Positions 19,795 to 27,915 of a DNA stretch of 64,000 nt are shown piece by piece. Origin of the DNA: Runella defluvii (lineage in GTDB: Bacteria > Bacteroidota > Bacteroidia > Cytophagales > Spirosomataceae). The notes under the pieces are model-generated. The model did no database searches and was not told where the DNA came from. It saw only the letters and a program-made list of their open reading frames with translations. Position 1 is the stretch's first letter, and each line of letters begins with the position of its first letter. The translations under genes and the position numbers were made by a program. The DNA lies in assembly GCF_014195535.1 (NCBI RefSeq), contig NZ_JACIBY010000008.1, forward strand, positions 186,001 to 250,000. The letters run 5' to 3'.

Positions 19795-20704
19795 GGTAGT
19801 TGCCGATTTCAACGTCTTCCAAAACTGCAATGGCATCGTCCACCAATACTGCTAACGAGCAGTAAAGTGAAACAAGGTAAGAGGCGATGGCCTTGTCGTT
19901 GATGCCCATAAAACGAACCGAAAGTCCAGGGGTTTGCTCGCCTTGCAAGCCAGGTTGGATGAGTCCTACAACTCCCTGACGGCTCTCGCCCGTGCGCAGC
20001 AAAATAATTTTGGTTTTATTGTTTTGGATAGGAAGCTTGTCCGAAGGAATCAACGGAATGCCCCGCCAAGTAATAAACTGTGACCCAAACAATGAAACAG
20101 TTGGCGGCGGTACGCCACGGCGCGTACACTCACGACCAAACGCCGCAATGGCCAACGGGTGGAGCAAAAAGAACCCAGGTTCTTTCCAAACTTTGGCAAT
20201 CAGCTCGTCCAAATCATCGGGAGTAGGAGGGCCAAGGCGGGTTTTGATGACTTGCGACGGAACGACGCTGTGCAGCAAACCGTATTCTTTGTTATTGATA
20301 AGTTCGCTTTCTTGGCGCTCTTTAATGGTTTCAATCGCCAAGCGCAACTGCTCCGAAATCTGATTGTAAGGCTTGCTGTACAAATCAGAAACGCGCGTGT
20401 GAACGTCCACAATGGTTTGTACGGCCGACAAATTGTATTCACGCGGATTGTCAATGTAATCGACGAATGTTTGGGGAAGAACCCGCTCGTCGCGCGCCGA
20501 ACAATCGACTTCAACGCTGTTGGCGTTTTTGACTTTGTTGAGACGGTAAACGCCTGATTCTACAGGAACCCAGTTCAAAAGGCGAGTCAACCAGCGAGGG
20601 GTGATGGTCACCATTTGCGGCACGGTACGGGTCGCAATCGCCAGCTGTCTAGCGGCTACGTCGCCTAAGGCCGTTTGCTTGTTTTTGTTGGATGTGTCTG
20701 ACAT
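19778..20704 (-). CDS. srpI: family 2A encapsulin shell protein (SrpI / major membrane protein I type)
   Basis: 308 residues, no signal peptide or transmembrane segment, the usual size for the SrpI/MMP-I branch of HK97-fold encapsulins. Recognisable segments: N-terminal arm with ALGDVAARQLAIATRTVPQM, MVTITPRWLTRLLNWVPVES, a central helix region with QISEQLRLAIETIKERQE, KVWKEPGFFLLHPLAIAAFGRECTRRGVPPP, and FGSQFITWRGIPLIPSDKLP near the shell-forming beta region. There is no inserted cyclic-nucleotide-binding domain, so it is type 2A rather than 2B. The next gene is the cysteine desulfurase with an extended N-terminus, overlapping by 17 bp, and then serine acetyltransferase. Known homologues assemble into icosahedral cytosolic compartments loaded with the desulfurase and respond to sulfur starvation. 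Recognition is by sequence memory of the family. Confidence 0.93.
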   Translation of the reverse strand: MSDTSNKNKQTALGDVAARQLAIATRTVPQMVTITPRWLTRLLNWVPVESGVYRLNKVKNANSVEVDCSARDERVLPQTFVDYIDNPREYNLSAVQTIVDVHTRVSDLYSKPYNQISEQLRLAIETIKERQESELINNKEYGLLHSVVPSQVIKTRLGPPTPDDLDELIAKVWKEPGFFLLHPLAIAAFGRECTRRGVPPPTVSLFGSQFITWRGIPLIPSDKLPIQNNKTKIILLRTGESRQGVVGLIQPGLQGEQTPGLSVRFMGINDKAIASYLVSLYCSLAVLVDDAIAVLEDVEIGNYHEYKY

Positions 20705-20713
20705 AAGATGGAT

Positions 20714-21316
20714 TTATTTTAGTGCAATTTTTACGGCCCGTTCAATTTCTTTTTCTGAAACAGCATATTCAAAGTCCTTGTCAACGTAGTCATAGACGAT
20801 GTATCGGTTTCGGCTTATGACAAACGTGGCAGGGAAAGGTACATCCTCCGAAATCCCCGCAATGCGGTCCCAAACGGGTTCAAATTCGGAATAGACCCCC
20901 AGTGCTTCGCTGATTTTATTGTTTAAATCTTGGACTATGTTAAACTCAATCCCATAATCTTGTACTGTATGAACAATGTGTTTGAATTGCTCAGTGCTGA
21001 TAACAAGCATGTTAGCGCCTAATTTTGAGATAACGTCAAACGCTTTGTTGAGGCGGTCGAGGTGGGTTGCGCCGTATTTTTCCCATGCAGGACTGTATGT
21101 ACTAAGTACCAAAGGGCCTTCATTTAGCAAATCGTGCAGATAGAAAAAACTGTTTGATTCCAAATAGACGGGCAGGTTTTGCCATACACCTACCTCGGCA
21201 TTCACCCGAATGTTGGGGAGAAGTCCGCGATTTTTTACGGGCTGTACTTTTTGATAAGAAGTTGGTAATGATGAGATAAAATAATCTTCTCCAATGTTTT
21301 TTATGATGGCTCTCAT
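20714..21316 (-). CDS. redoxin-fold (AhpC/TSA-like) protein lacking all cysteines
   Basis: 200 residues with no cysteine at all. The fold is recognisable as peroxiredoxin-like: GPLVLSTYSPAWEKYG followed by LGANMLVIST, then FNIVQDLNNKISEALGVY and FPATFVISRNRYIVYDYVD. In catalytic relatives the first segment reads W-C-P-Y-C; here it is Trp78-Glu79-Lys-Tyr-Gly82, so both cysteines are replaced and Thr/Ser peroxidatic neighbours are not conserved. It is 9 bp upstream of the encapsulin gene and 6 bp downstream of the hydroxylase gene, so it belongs to the operon. It cannot be a thiol peroxidase; a binding, scaffold or cargo role is possible but inferred. Confidence 0.8.
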   Translation of the reverse strand: MRAIIKNIGEDYFISSLPTSYQKVQPVKNRGLLPNIRVNAEVGVWQNLPVYLESNSFFYLHDLLNEGPLVLSTYSPAWEKYGATHLDRLNKAFDVISKLGANMLVISTEQFKHIVHTVQDYGIEFNIVQDLNNKISEALGVYSEFEPVWDRIAGISEDVPFPATFVISRNRYIVYDYVDKDFEYAVSEKEIERAVKIALK

Positions 21317-21322
21317 GTTGTA

Positions 21323-22561
21323 TTAAGAATTTGGGAGGTAAATGTTTCCGTAGAGTAAGCGTAGGTATTGGCGTTCGATGCTTCGTAAGTAAACCAAGGC
21401 TGCTACTAATAAGCCCGCCGAAAGTACAAAGGTGGTCGGAGTAGGGTAGTAGTAATAAACGACGCCCATCAAACTACCTATCCGTAGGTATTCGAGGTAA
21501 AATACCCATCTGCGTTGTTCTAAGATGGCCCCACTGTTGACCAAGGTCAATAAAATAAACAAAGAAATAGCGAGCTGTACTGGCAGCGGAACGTAGTGTT
21601 CTAACAGCAAAAACCAAAAGAGTAAAAAGAGCGTAAACGCCATTTGACCCAGTACATAACCTTTAAATCGGTGAGTGGGAGCTTGTACTTTTCGGTGAGA
21701 TAAAAAAAGGATTTCTGCTTTTGATCTCATTCGTTCATCAAACTCAGCAGGTTTACCAAATACGACTTTTAGTTTGTTCCAGAACCCTTTTTGTGATGTT
21801 ACGGCAAGTCCTAGTTCGACAAAAAAGTGAAAGTGTTGCCATAAAAAGCTGTGACTTCCGAGTGGTTTTGTTAGGCCATAGACGGGCGCTTCAGTTTCTT
21901 TGGCAAACGTCCCAAACAGTTTGTCCCAGATGATGAACATATCCCCGTAGTTTTTATCGAGATACTGTTCATTGGCCGCGTGGTGAACGCGGTGGTGCGA
22001 CGGCGTTACTAAGATATATTCTAAGATTCCTAATTTTCCAATGAGCTGTGTATGCGTAAAGAAGGGGTAAATCCCGTGAATGATAAGTACGACCGTAATC
22101 ATTTCCGCTGGAAAACCAATGATGGGAATGATGGTCCAAAAGAATGTTCGGGCTACGGCCTGAATGATAGTGATTCGGGTACCCGTAGTTAAATTAAAGT
22201 CTTCGCTTTGGTGATGAACGACGTGCGCCGCCCAAAAAATATTTACTTCATGGCCAAGCCGATGGTACCAATACCACAAAAAATCAGTAAACAACAGTAA
22301 AAGAATCCAATGAAGCAGTGTCGGTTGGATGTCAAGTAGCGCAAAATGCCGATGCAAATAGTCATAGACAAAGTAAAAAGCGCCTGCGGTAAACAGGTCA
22401 ATCAAGCGCTCTGCAATCCCAACGTTGAGGTTAGCAATGGTTTCATTAAAGTGAAAATACTTTTTCCCTGTTTTTCTAGCTATAAAGTATTCTAATCCGA
22501 TAAAAAATAAGAAAAGGGGAACAGCAAAGGCAAAGATGTTGATGTTCATGGCGTTGAGCAT
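21323..22561 (-). CDS. sterol desaturase/fatty-acid hydroxylase-family membrane di-iron enzyme
   Basis: 412 residues, strongly hydrophobic with several membrane helices at both ends. The di-iron histidine clusters are present: H100-RLG-H104, H113-VV-HH117 and HH190-RV-HH194. This is the FA_hydroxylase superfamily, closest in look to alkylglycerol-monooxygenase-like bacterial proteins; the product is a hydroxylated lipid. The ~100-residue C-terminal helical tail is characteristic of that larger subgroup. Its start overlaps the TauE stop in a TAATG arrangement, so translation is coupled. Why a lipid hydroxylase sits in an encapsulin operon is unclear. Start could also be the fifth codon Met. 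Confidence 0.9.
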   Translation of the reverse strand: MLNAMNINIFAFAVPLFLFFIGLEYFIARKTGKKYFHFNETIANLNVGIAERLIDLFTAGAFYFVYDYLHRHFALLDIQPTLLHWILLLLFTDFLWYWYHRLGHEVNIFWAAHVVHHQSEDFNLTTGTRITIIQAVARTFFWTIIPIIGFPAEMITVVLIIHGIYPFFTHTQLIGKLGILEYILVTPSHHRVHHAANEQYLDKNYGDMFIIWDKLFGTFAKETEAPVYGLTKPLGSHSFLWQHFHFFVELGLAVTSQKGFWNKLKVVFGKPAEFDERMRSKAEILFLSHRKVQAPTHRFKGYVLGQMAFTLFLLFWFLLLEHYVPLPVQLAISLFILLTLVNSGAILEQRRWVFYLEYLRIGSLMGVVYYYYPTPTTFVLSAGLLVAALVYLRSIERQYLRLLYGNIYLPNS

Positions 22562-23442
22562 TAAAACAAAGTCAAAATATTGCGTAGGCTAAGAAGTACA
22601 ATAACGATTCCGACAATTACCATTAAGATTTTTGGGTTTACTTTCCCGCACACATACGCCGCAAAGGGAGAAGCGATGACGCCGCCAAGAAGTAACCCGA
22701 TAACCACACGCCAGTTGTCAATGCCAATCAGTAGGGTAAACATCCCTGCTCCTGCAGCTGCGATAAAAAACTCGGCGGTATTGACCGAACCAATGGTGTA
22801 GCGAGGGTCACGACCGCTTCCAATCAAGGTGGAGGTAACAACAGGTCCCCAGCCACCGCCTCCAACGGCATCGACAAAGCCGCCAAGGAGTGCCAAAGGC
22901 CCGACGTATTTGGTTTTTGCTTTTGCTTTCTTTTTGCCTAAGGCTTTGCGAATCACCACAATGCCCATAACAAGTAGATAAATGGAAATGTAGGGTTTAA
23001 TCAAATTGCCGTCAAACGAACTCAAAATATAGGCACCCGTGACTGCCCCAATAATGCCAGGAATGAGCAAAAGCTTGAACAGTTTTTTGTTGACATTCCC
23101 AAACTTCCAATGCGACAAGCCCGAAGCGCCGCTCGTGAATACTTCCGCAATGTGCACACTCGCACTCGCGGCTGCGGGAGGGACGCCCAAGCTCAACAAA
23201 AGTGACGTAGAGCTTATTCCGTAGGCCATTCCTAAAGCACCGTCGATGGTTTGGGCCAGAAAACCTGCCCCAATAAAAAGGAGGGTTTCGGAGGTAAATA
23301 AGTCCTTAAAACTCAGTTTCAGGTTGGCTCCCCAAAGCTGCCATCCTCCCAGACCCACGGCGGCTACTAAGATAAAAGCAAAAAGCCCGAAGAGAATGTA
23401 ATCACCTCCAAATACTCTTTTTTGAACGGATGTCTGTGCCAT
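22561..23442 (-). CDS. TauE/SafE-family sulfite/organic-anion exporter
   Basis: 293 residues with about eight transmembrane helices. Family features: two repeated halves with GAGFLAQTIDGALGMAYG (near residue 57) and LLGGFVDAVGGGGWGPVVTS (near 187). TauE/SafE proteins export sulfite, sulfoacetate or related anions across the inner membrane. Lying between a TonB receptor and the encapsulin unit, it supports a sulfur-related role for the operon. It overlaps the hydroxylase start by one base. A 14-bp hairpin separates it from the receptor upstream. Confidence 0.93.
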   Translation of the reverse strand: MAQTSVQKRVFGGDYILFGLFAFILVAAVGLGGWQLWGANLKLSFKDLFTSETLLFIGAGFLAQTIDGALGMAYGISSTSLLLSLGVPPAAASASVHIAEVFTSGASGLSHWKFGNVNKKLFKLLLIPGIIGAVTGAYILSSFDGNLIKPYISIYLLVMGIVVIRKALGKKKAKAKTKYVGPLALLGGFVDAVGGGGWGPVVTSTLIGSGRDPRYTIGSVNTAEFFIAAAGAGMFTLLIGIDNWRVVIGLLLGGVIASPFAAYVCGKVNPKILMVIVGIVIVLLSLRNILTLF

Positions 23443-23460
23443 GGTTGTGTTTGTTTAGGG

Positions 23461-23496
23461 TTTGAACGAGGGTTAAAAACGAAACCCTCGTTCAAA
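23461..23496 (-). repeat. 14-bp perfect inverted repeat between receptor and TauE genes
   Basis: TTTGAACGAGGGTT and its exact reverse complement around an 8-base loop, in the gap after the receptor stop. On the minus strand no U-tract follows, so it is more likely an mRNA-stabilising or processing hairpin that sets different expression of the receptor and the downstream genes than a full terminator. Confidence 0.6.
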
Positions 23497-23507
23497 ATAC
23501 AGTGAGA

Positions 23508-26075
23508 TTATAGCGTGTATCGAAGCGTTACGCCGTAGGTACGTGGATCACCCAAAATACCGCCGATTTGGCCTGCGCTGCCTGGAGCGACCAACAATTG
23601 CTCGTAGTAATCTTTGTTGCCTAAGTTTCTTCCCCAGATGAAAATAGACAAGCCATTTGATGCTCTGAAACCTACGCGGCCGTTGAGCAACGCGTATCCT
23701 TCAATGTCTAAGAAAGCCGAAGGTGAAGGGCTTGACGAGAATGTAGAGCGGTAATACACATCAAGACCACCGAAGAAATTGCCTTTTAGTCCCAATAGGC
23801 TTCCTTTGCCCGTAATTTCAGTACCAAGTGATCCTGCGTATTTTGAAATACCTGGTAACTGACCTCCCGAAACATCTTTGAAAGCTTGTGCGCCACCCAC
23901 TTCTTCAATTGGCACTGGAGCGTTGGTGAATTTCACGTACTTCCCGTCTGTGTAGGCAAAAGCACCCGTGAAAGAGAGGTGGTTATTTGCTTTGATGTTT
24001 CCATCTATTTCTAAACCAATCACTCTTACGCGTTCAGCATTGGCCAAATATCCTCTATTTACCCCAGGTTCAGGAGTTTGTACTTGCGTTTGGTAATCTT
24101 TTATGTCGGTGTTATGAAATACGATGTTCAACACGGAGTTGACAGAAGGCTTGGTTTTTAACCCAAATTCAAGGTGAGAAACCGCTTCTGGTTTAACCGT
24201 AGCCAATTCAGTCAATACTCGACCGCTTGCCGTTGGCAAACCACCTACGTTGACACCAATTGGTTTATAGCTCAGTGAATACGTTCCGAAAGCATTGACG
24301 TTTTTGTTGAATTTATACTGTACCGTTAGCTGTCCAGAGAAATTACCTTCAGAGGCATCAATGTCGAAGGTTTGGTTACTATATACCCCATTTTTCAAGG
24401 CCAATAAAGCGGCGTCGGTAGTTTGTAAGCCTCCGTAGGTAACTCGACTGTAGTTAGCTTTCTTTGTGTCGTTGTTGTATCTAATACCTGGTAAGATGTG
24501 CAATTTGCTGGTGATGGCCCAGTCCGCTTGCGCAAATAATGCTACGCTGGATGACTTGATGCCGTAGGTAGTTTTGATACCAAAATTATCAAACAAGCCA
24601 GGAGTTTTCCAAAGCGCACTGGTAGAGCTTTGGGCAAAACGCCACTGTGCCGAACCTGCTTCTTCAGTGTGCACTGGATCTGTTCTTAGGTCTTGCCACA
24701 AACCGAAAGCACCAATTACGCCGCTTAGTTTGTCATTGATTTTTCCTGAATATCTGAATTCTTGCGAAAACTGGTCATGGGCAGAGGTTCCTGACGATAT
24801 GGTGAAAGAAGGCAAGCCAGTGTAATCGCGGTCGTTAAGGGGATCCCATTTCCAATAACGCCATGCCGTTGTTGAGGTCAACGTTCCTTTGCCGATTTTA
24901 AAGTCTGCATTCAAGGACAATCCACCTAATTGGTTACCAGCTCTTGACGGCGTATCTAAGTCTAATATTCTTTCAAAAGCACTTTGATAGGGCAATTTAT
25001 AGTTCAAATCGGCAATGATGGCGTTGAACTGACGGTAAGCTGCGCGTTGGGTAGTGACTACTTTAGCGACTGGCCAACCGTACCCCACAGGTTTTTGGTC
25101 AGTGATGTCAGCGATAAACGTGATGTTTATCTTTTCAGTTGGCTTGTACAAAAACTGCGTTCTGACGCCGATATTGTTGATGTCATTGATATTGGTTTGG
25201 GTGCGAGTATTATAAAACAACCCATTTCTTTGTGTACCCGAAAACGAAACCCTTGCCGCTAGTTTTTTGCTCAATGGGCCAGAGATAGAAGTTTTTGCTT
25301 GAATGAAGCCGTAATTCCCGTAACTAAGTTCAAAGCTGGCGGTTGGGTCAAAACTAGGAGTACGTGAGGTAATATTGAAGGCGCCCGCAGTTGTATTTTT
25401 TCCAAATAATGTTCCTTGTGGCCCACGAAGTACTTCTACCTGGTCGATGTCAATAAAATCGAGGGCAGTAGCTGCTGGGCGAGCATAATACACCCCATCT
25501 ACATAAAATCCAACACCAGGGTCAATTCCGTCGTTGGTTAATCCGTAGGTTGAGCCTAATCCTCTGATATTGAGGGTGGTGTTTCGAGCGTTTGAGGCAT
25601 AAAGCTGAACGGTTGGTACCAATTCCTTCAAACGGTTTACGTTAAAAGCACCTTGGTCTTCTACCGTTACACCGCGTACTACTGAAATCGGAATGGGAAT
25701 GTCTTGTACCGACTCTTGGCGACGACGCGAAGTAACTACCACGTCTTCGAGTTGGTTAGAACCAGCTTCCAAACGAATCTCAACTTTAGGTTCGTTGACA
25801 ATAAGTTCGCGGGTTTTATACCCAATGTAAGTTACAATGAGGGTAAATGGAAGTTTTTGTCCCGTAACGAGTCGAAACTCACCATTAGCGTCGGTAGAAG
25901 CGCCATTGGTGGTACCCTTGATGGACACCGAAGCGCCAATAAGGCGTTCGTTGGTGACGGCATCGATGACGGTTCCCGATAAGGTAGCATTAATAACGGG
26001 TGTGTTTTGTGCATTCGATTGAAGTACAAAAAAGAGCAAACCTATCGAATAGAATACTTTTAGAGCCTGTTTCAT
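23508..26075 (-). CDS. TonB-dependent outer-membrane receptor
   Basis: 855 residues from ATG 26075, chosen over the Met 17 codons upstream because it starts a signal peptide (MKQALKVFYSIGLLFFVLQSNAQ). Carboxypeptidase-regulatory-like domain at about 25-105 (GTVIDAVTNERLIGASVSI), plug domain from about 110 (VEDVVVTSRR-like segment, QDIPIPISVV, VEVLRGPQGTLFGKNTTAG), then a barrel ending YGVTLRYTL. The plug sequence resembles classic siderophore/vitamin-type receptors, not SusC. No SusD partner is adjacent. As first gene of the minus-strand string ending in sulfur genes it may import an organosulfur compound or metal chelate; the ligand is unknown. Upstream lie a 10-mer shared with the susC leader (26138-26147) and a hairpin (26169-26197). 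Confidence 0.94.
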   Translation of the reverse strand: MKQALKVFYSIGLLFFVLQSNAQNTPVINATLSGTVIDAVTNERLIGASVSIKGTTNGASTDANGEFRLVTGQKLPFTLIVTYIGYKTRELIVNEPKVEIRLEAGSNQLEDVVVTSRRRQESVQDIPIPISVVRGVTVEDQGAFNVNRLKELVPTVQLYASNARNTTLNIRGLGSTYGLTNDGIDPGVGFYVDGVYYARPAATALDFIDIDQVEVLRGPQGTLFGKNTTAGAFNITSRTPSFDPTASFELSYGNYGFIQAKTSISGPLSKKLAARVSFSGTQRNGLFYNTRTQTNINDINNIGVRTQFLYKPTEKINITFIADITDQKPVGYGWPVAKVVTTQRAAYRQFNAIIADLNYKLPYQSAFERILDLDTPSRAGNQLGGLSLNADFKIGKGTLTSTTAWRYWKWDPLNDRDYTGLPSFTISSGTSAHDQFSQEFRYSGKINDKLSGVIGAFGLWQDLRTDPVHTEEAGSAQWRFAQSSTSALWKTPGLFDNFGIKTTYGIKSSSVALFAQADWAITSKLHILPGIRYNNDTKKANYSRVTYGGLQTTDAALLALKNGVYSNQTFDIDASEGNFSGQLTVQYKFNKNVNAFGTYSLSYKPIGVNVGGLPTASGRVLTELATVKPEAVSHLEFGLKTKPSVNSVLNIVFHNTDIKDYQTQVQTPEPGVNRGYLANAERVRVIGLEIDGNIKANNHLSFTGAFAYTDGKYVKFTNAPVPIEEVGGAQAFKDVSGGQLPGISKYAGSLGTEITGKGSLLGLKGNFFGGLDVYYRSTFSSSPSPSAFLDIEGYALLNGRVGFRASNGLSIFIWGRNLGNKDYYEQLLVAPGSAGQIGGILGDPRTYGVTLRYTL

Positions 26076-26137
26076 AATCGTGGCGAATTGGACAGTTTTT
26101 GGTGGTTTTTTTTGTGGTTTTAACAAATACTTATATC

Positions 26138-26147
26138 CTATCGAATA
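26138..26147. promoter_or_regulatory. second copy of the 10-mer CTATCGAATA
   Basis: Located 63 bp upstream of the TonB receptor start, in the same orientation relative to its gene as the copy upstream of susC (7143-7152). Candidate operator only. Confidence 0.3.
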
Positions 26148-26168
26148 TATGTATTATTAGGGCTTTTA

Positions 26169-26197
26169 AATGGCCAGAGATTTTTTCTCTGGCCATT
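26169..26197 (-). promoter_or_regulatory. 12-bp stem-loop in the receptor leader
   Basis: AATGGCCAGAGA / TCTCTGGCCATT around five Ts, about 95-120 bp upstream of the receptor start. A GACCTTTGC element, one base off the TAnnTTTG consensus, precedes it on the minus strand (26207-26215), so the hairpin would lie at the very start of the transcript. Could be a leader structure or a terminator of leftward read-through. Confidence 0.4.
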
Positions 26198-26304
26198 TTG
26201 CTGGTTGCAAAGGTCTAACAGTGATTCGTTAAATCCAACTATTTTATGAAAAATATTTTTTAGATAGATTTTGTATTTTAGTAAAAGTACTTGATAATCA
26301 ATCG

Positions 26305-26354
26305 TTTTTACACGAAAAGAGGCGACTTTTCAGCCGCCTCTTTTCGTGTAAAAA
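26305..26354 (-). terminator. intrinsic terminator of gldJ, 20-bp perfect arms
   Basis: TTTTTACACGAAAAGAGGCG and its exact reverse complement separated by 10 bases, 15 bp downstream of the gldJ stop. A- and T-tracts flank both sides, so it can act in both directions. Confidence 0.85.
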
Positions 26355-26368
26355 TATAAAATTAATTA

Positions 26369-27667
26369 CTACTTATTTCTACCTGTCGAAATCATCGCAC
26401 AACGGAAACCAATCATGGCCGTCGAAGAATCTTGTGATAAGAAACGGCGTGTACCTGGTGATAACCAATAAGCTACGTCGTTCCAAGAACCTCCTTTATA
26501 CACACGGAGTTTGTCGTTGATTACTGAGTTGTTACCTTTTACGTCATAGCGTTTTTCTTCGTCCAAGAAACCATCACGACGCAACGGGTTCAAGTCTTTG
26601 AAGTCCATTGATGACAACGGACGATAAACGTCATATACCCACTCGTTTACGTTTCCAGCCATGTTGTACAAACCGAAATCATTGGCAGGGTATTTATACA
26701 CCTCTTCCGTGATAATGGCACCGTCGTTTGACTTACCAGCAATACCCGCATAGTCACCTTTGGCACGCTTGAAGTTGGCCATCATTTCACCTTTGTGTTT
26801 GCCACGTGGATTACGCAACGATGAGCCATCCCAAGGATAAATACGTTGGTTCGACTGGTTTTCGTCGGCGTACTGTGTACCAATCATTGCTTTGGCGGCA
26901 TATTCCCACTCAGCTTCGGTTGGAAGACGGTAGTTCGGTAGCACGTAGCCACTTTCTACCGCAGGGCGCGCGTTGGTCATCAATGCTTCCGACTCAGCCA
27001 TAGCTTGGCCTTTTTTCTTCTTACCACCTAGCGACGATTTCTTTGGTTTGCCCGTAGCTTGTTTGGCTAGGTTATCGTTCACAAAGTTGGTACGCCAGAT
27101 AGAATAGTCGTTTGCTTGTACCCACGATACACCCACTACTGGGTACATACGGAAACCTGGGTGACGGAAGTAGTACGTTACGTACGAGTCGTTGAACGAC
27201 AAGGGATCGTACCAAACCGTTGTGTCAGGAAGTGCTTTAGAAGCTACCTCAGCCGATGAGTCGCGCTGTACATAATGGAGGTATTCGAGGTAGTTGAGGT
27301 TGGTAATCTCGGTTTCATCCATGTAGAAAGACTGCACACTGACCGTACGCTCACGATTGTCACGAGAGTTCATCACATCCTCTTCCAACGCCCCCATGGT
27401 AAAACGGCCTCCTTCGATAAACACAAGGTTAGGACCTACCACTTGCGATTTGTAAGGCATTACTGCGAAGCCTTCTGGCTCGGCAGACGTTGCTGCAACA
27501 CCTTTCTTCCCTTTTTTGGCTTTGCCATTTTTAGAAGCAAAATCCACGTTCGTTGCTGTACTTTTCTTGCCTGGATTGAGGCTCGAAGGGTGTTTCGACT
27601 TACAAGCACTGATCAGCACTGTGGCTGAGAGCACCCAAATCGCCGCTTTCATACTGAATTTGACCAT
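26369..27667 (-). CDS. gldJ: gliding-motility/T9SS-associated lipoprotein GldJ
   Basis: 432 residues. Lipoprotein signal with LISAC near residue 22. The rest is a formylglycine-generating-enzyme-like (sulfatase-modifying-factor) fold: GPNLVFIEGGRFTMGALEED, FYMDETEITNLNYLEYLHY, YPVVGVSWVQANDYSIWRTN, YRLPTEAEWEYAAKA, NVNEWVYDVYR, VYKGGSWND and IGFRCA. The segments LPDTTVWYD and VTYYFRHPGFRMYPVVGVSW are closer to GldJ than to GldK as I remember the families. GldJ is an outer-membrane-associated lipoprotein needed for gliding and stability of the type IX secretion core. A Lys/Gly-rich insert (about 208-220) is unusual but low-complexity. The gene stands alone with its own promoter and terminator, as is common in Cytophagales. 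Confidence 0.88.
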   Translation of the reverse strand: MVKFSMKAAIWVLSATVLISACKSKHPSSLNPGKKSTATNVDFASKNGKAKKGKKGVAATSAEPEGFAVMPYKSQVVGPNLVFIEGGRFTMGALEEDVMNSRDNRERTVSVQSFYMDETEITNLNYLEYLHYVQRDSSAEVASKALPDTTVWYDPLSFNDSYVTYYFRHPGFRMYPVVGVSWVQANDYSIWRTNFVNDNLAKQATGKPKKSSLGGKKKKGQAMAESEALMTNARPAVESGYVLPNYRLPTEAEWEYAAKAMIGTQYADENQSNQRIYPWDGSSLRNPRGKHKGEMMANFKRAKGDYAGIAGKSNDGAIITEEVYKYPANDFGLYNMAGNVNEWVYDVYRPLSSMDFKDLNPLRRDGFLDEEKRYDVKGNNSVINDKLRVYKGGSWNDVAYWLSPGTRRFLSQDSSTAMIGFRCAMISTGRNK

Positions 27668-27754
27668 TTAGATTAAATAGTTAATCGTTATTAGTTATCC
27701 TTGTAATCGTTAATTACGAATTTTTGTACCTTAAATGTTTGTTTATTAACTCGG

Positions 27755-27762
27755 CAAAAGTA
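27755..27762 (-). promoter_or_regulatory. TAnnTTTG promoter element for gldJ
   Basis: TACTTTTG on the minus strand exactly fits the Bacteroidota -7 consensus, about 88 bp upstream of the gldJ start. A -33 element is not obvious. Confidence 0.45.
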
Positions 27763-27915
27763 CAATTATTGCCTTAAAAGAACTAAGAATCCGTCGATTT
27801 GTTGTCTATCAATAACTTTGCCAAACTTCAACAAGGCCGTTTTTCTTGTTTTTTCGTTCAAATAACGAATCCTATTTTGGCGGTATTGTTATAAGTAAAA
27901 AAGATTTTCAATAAA

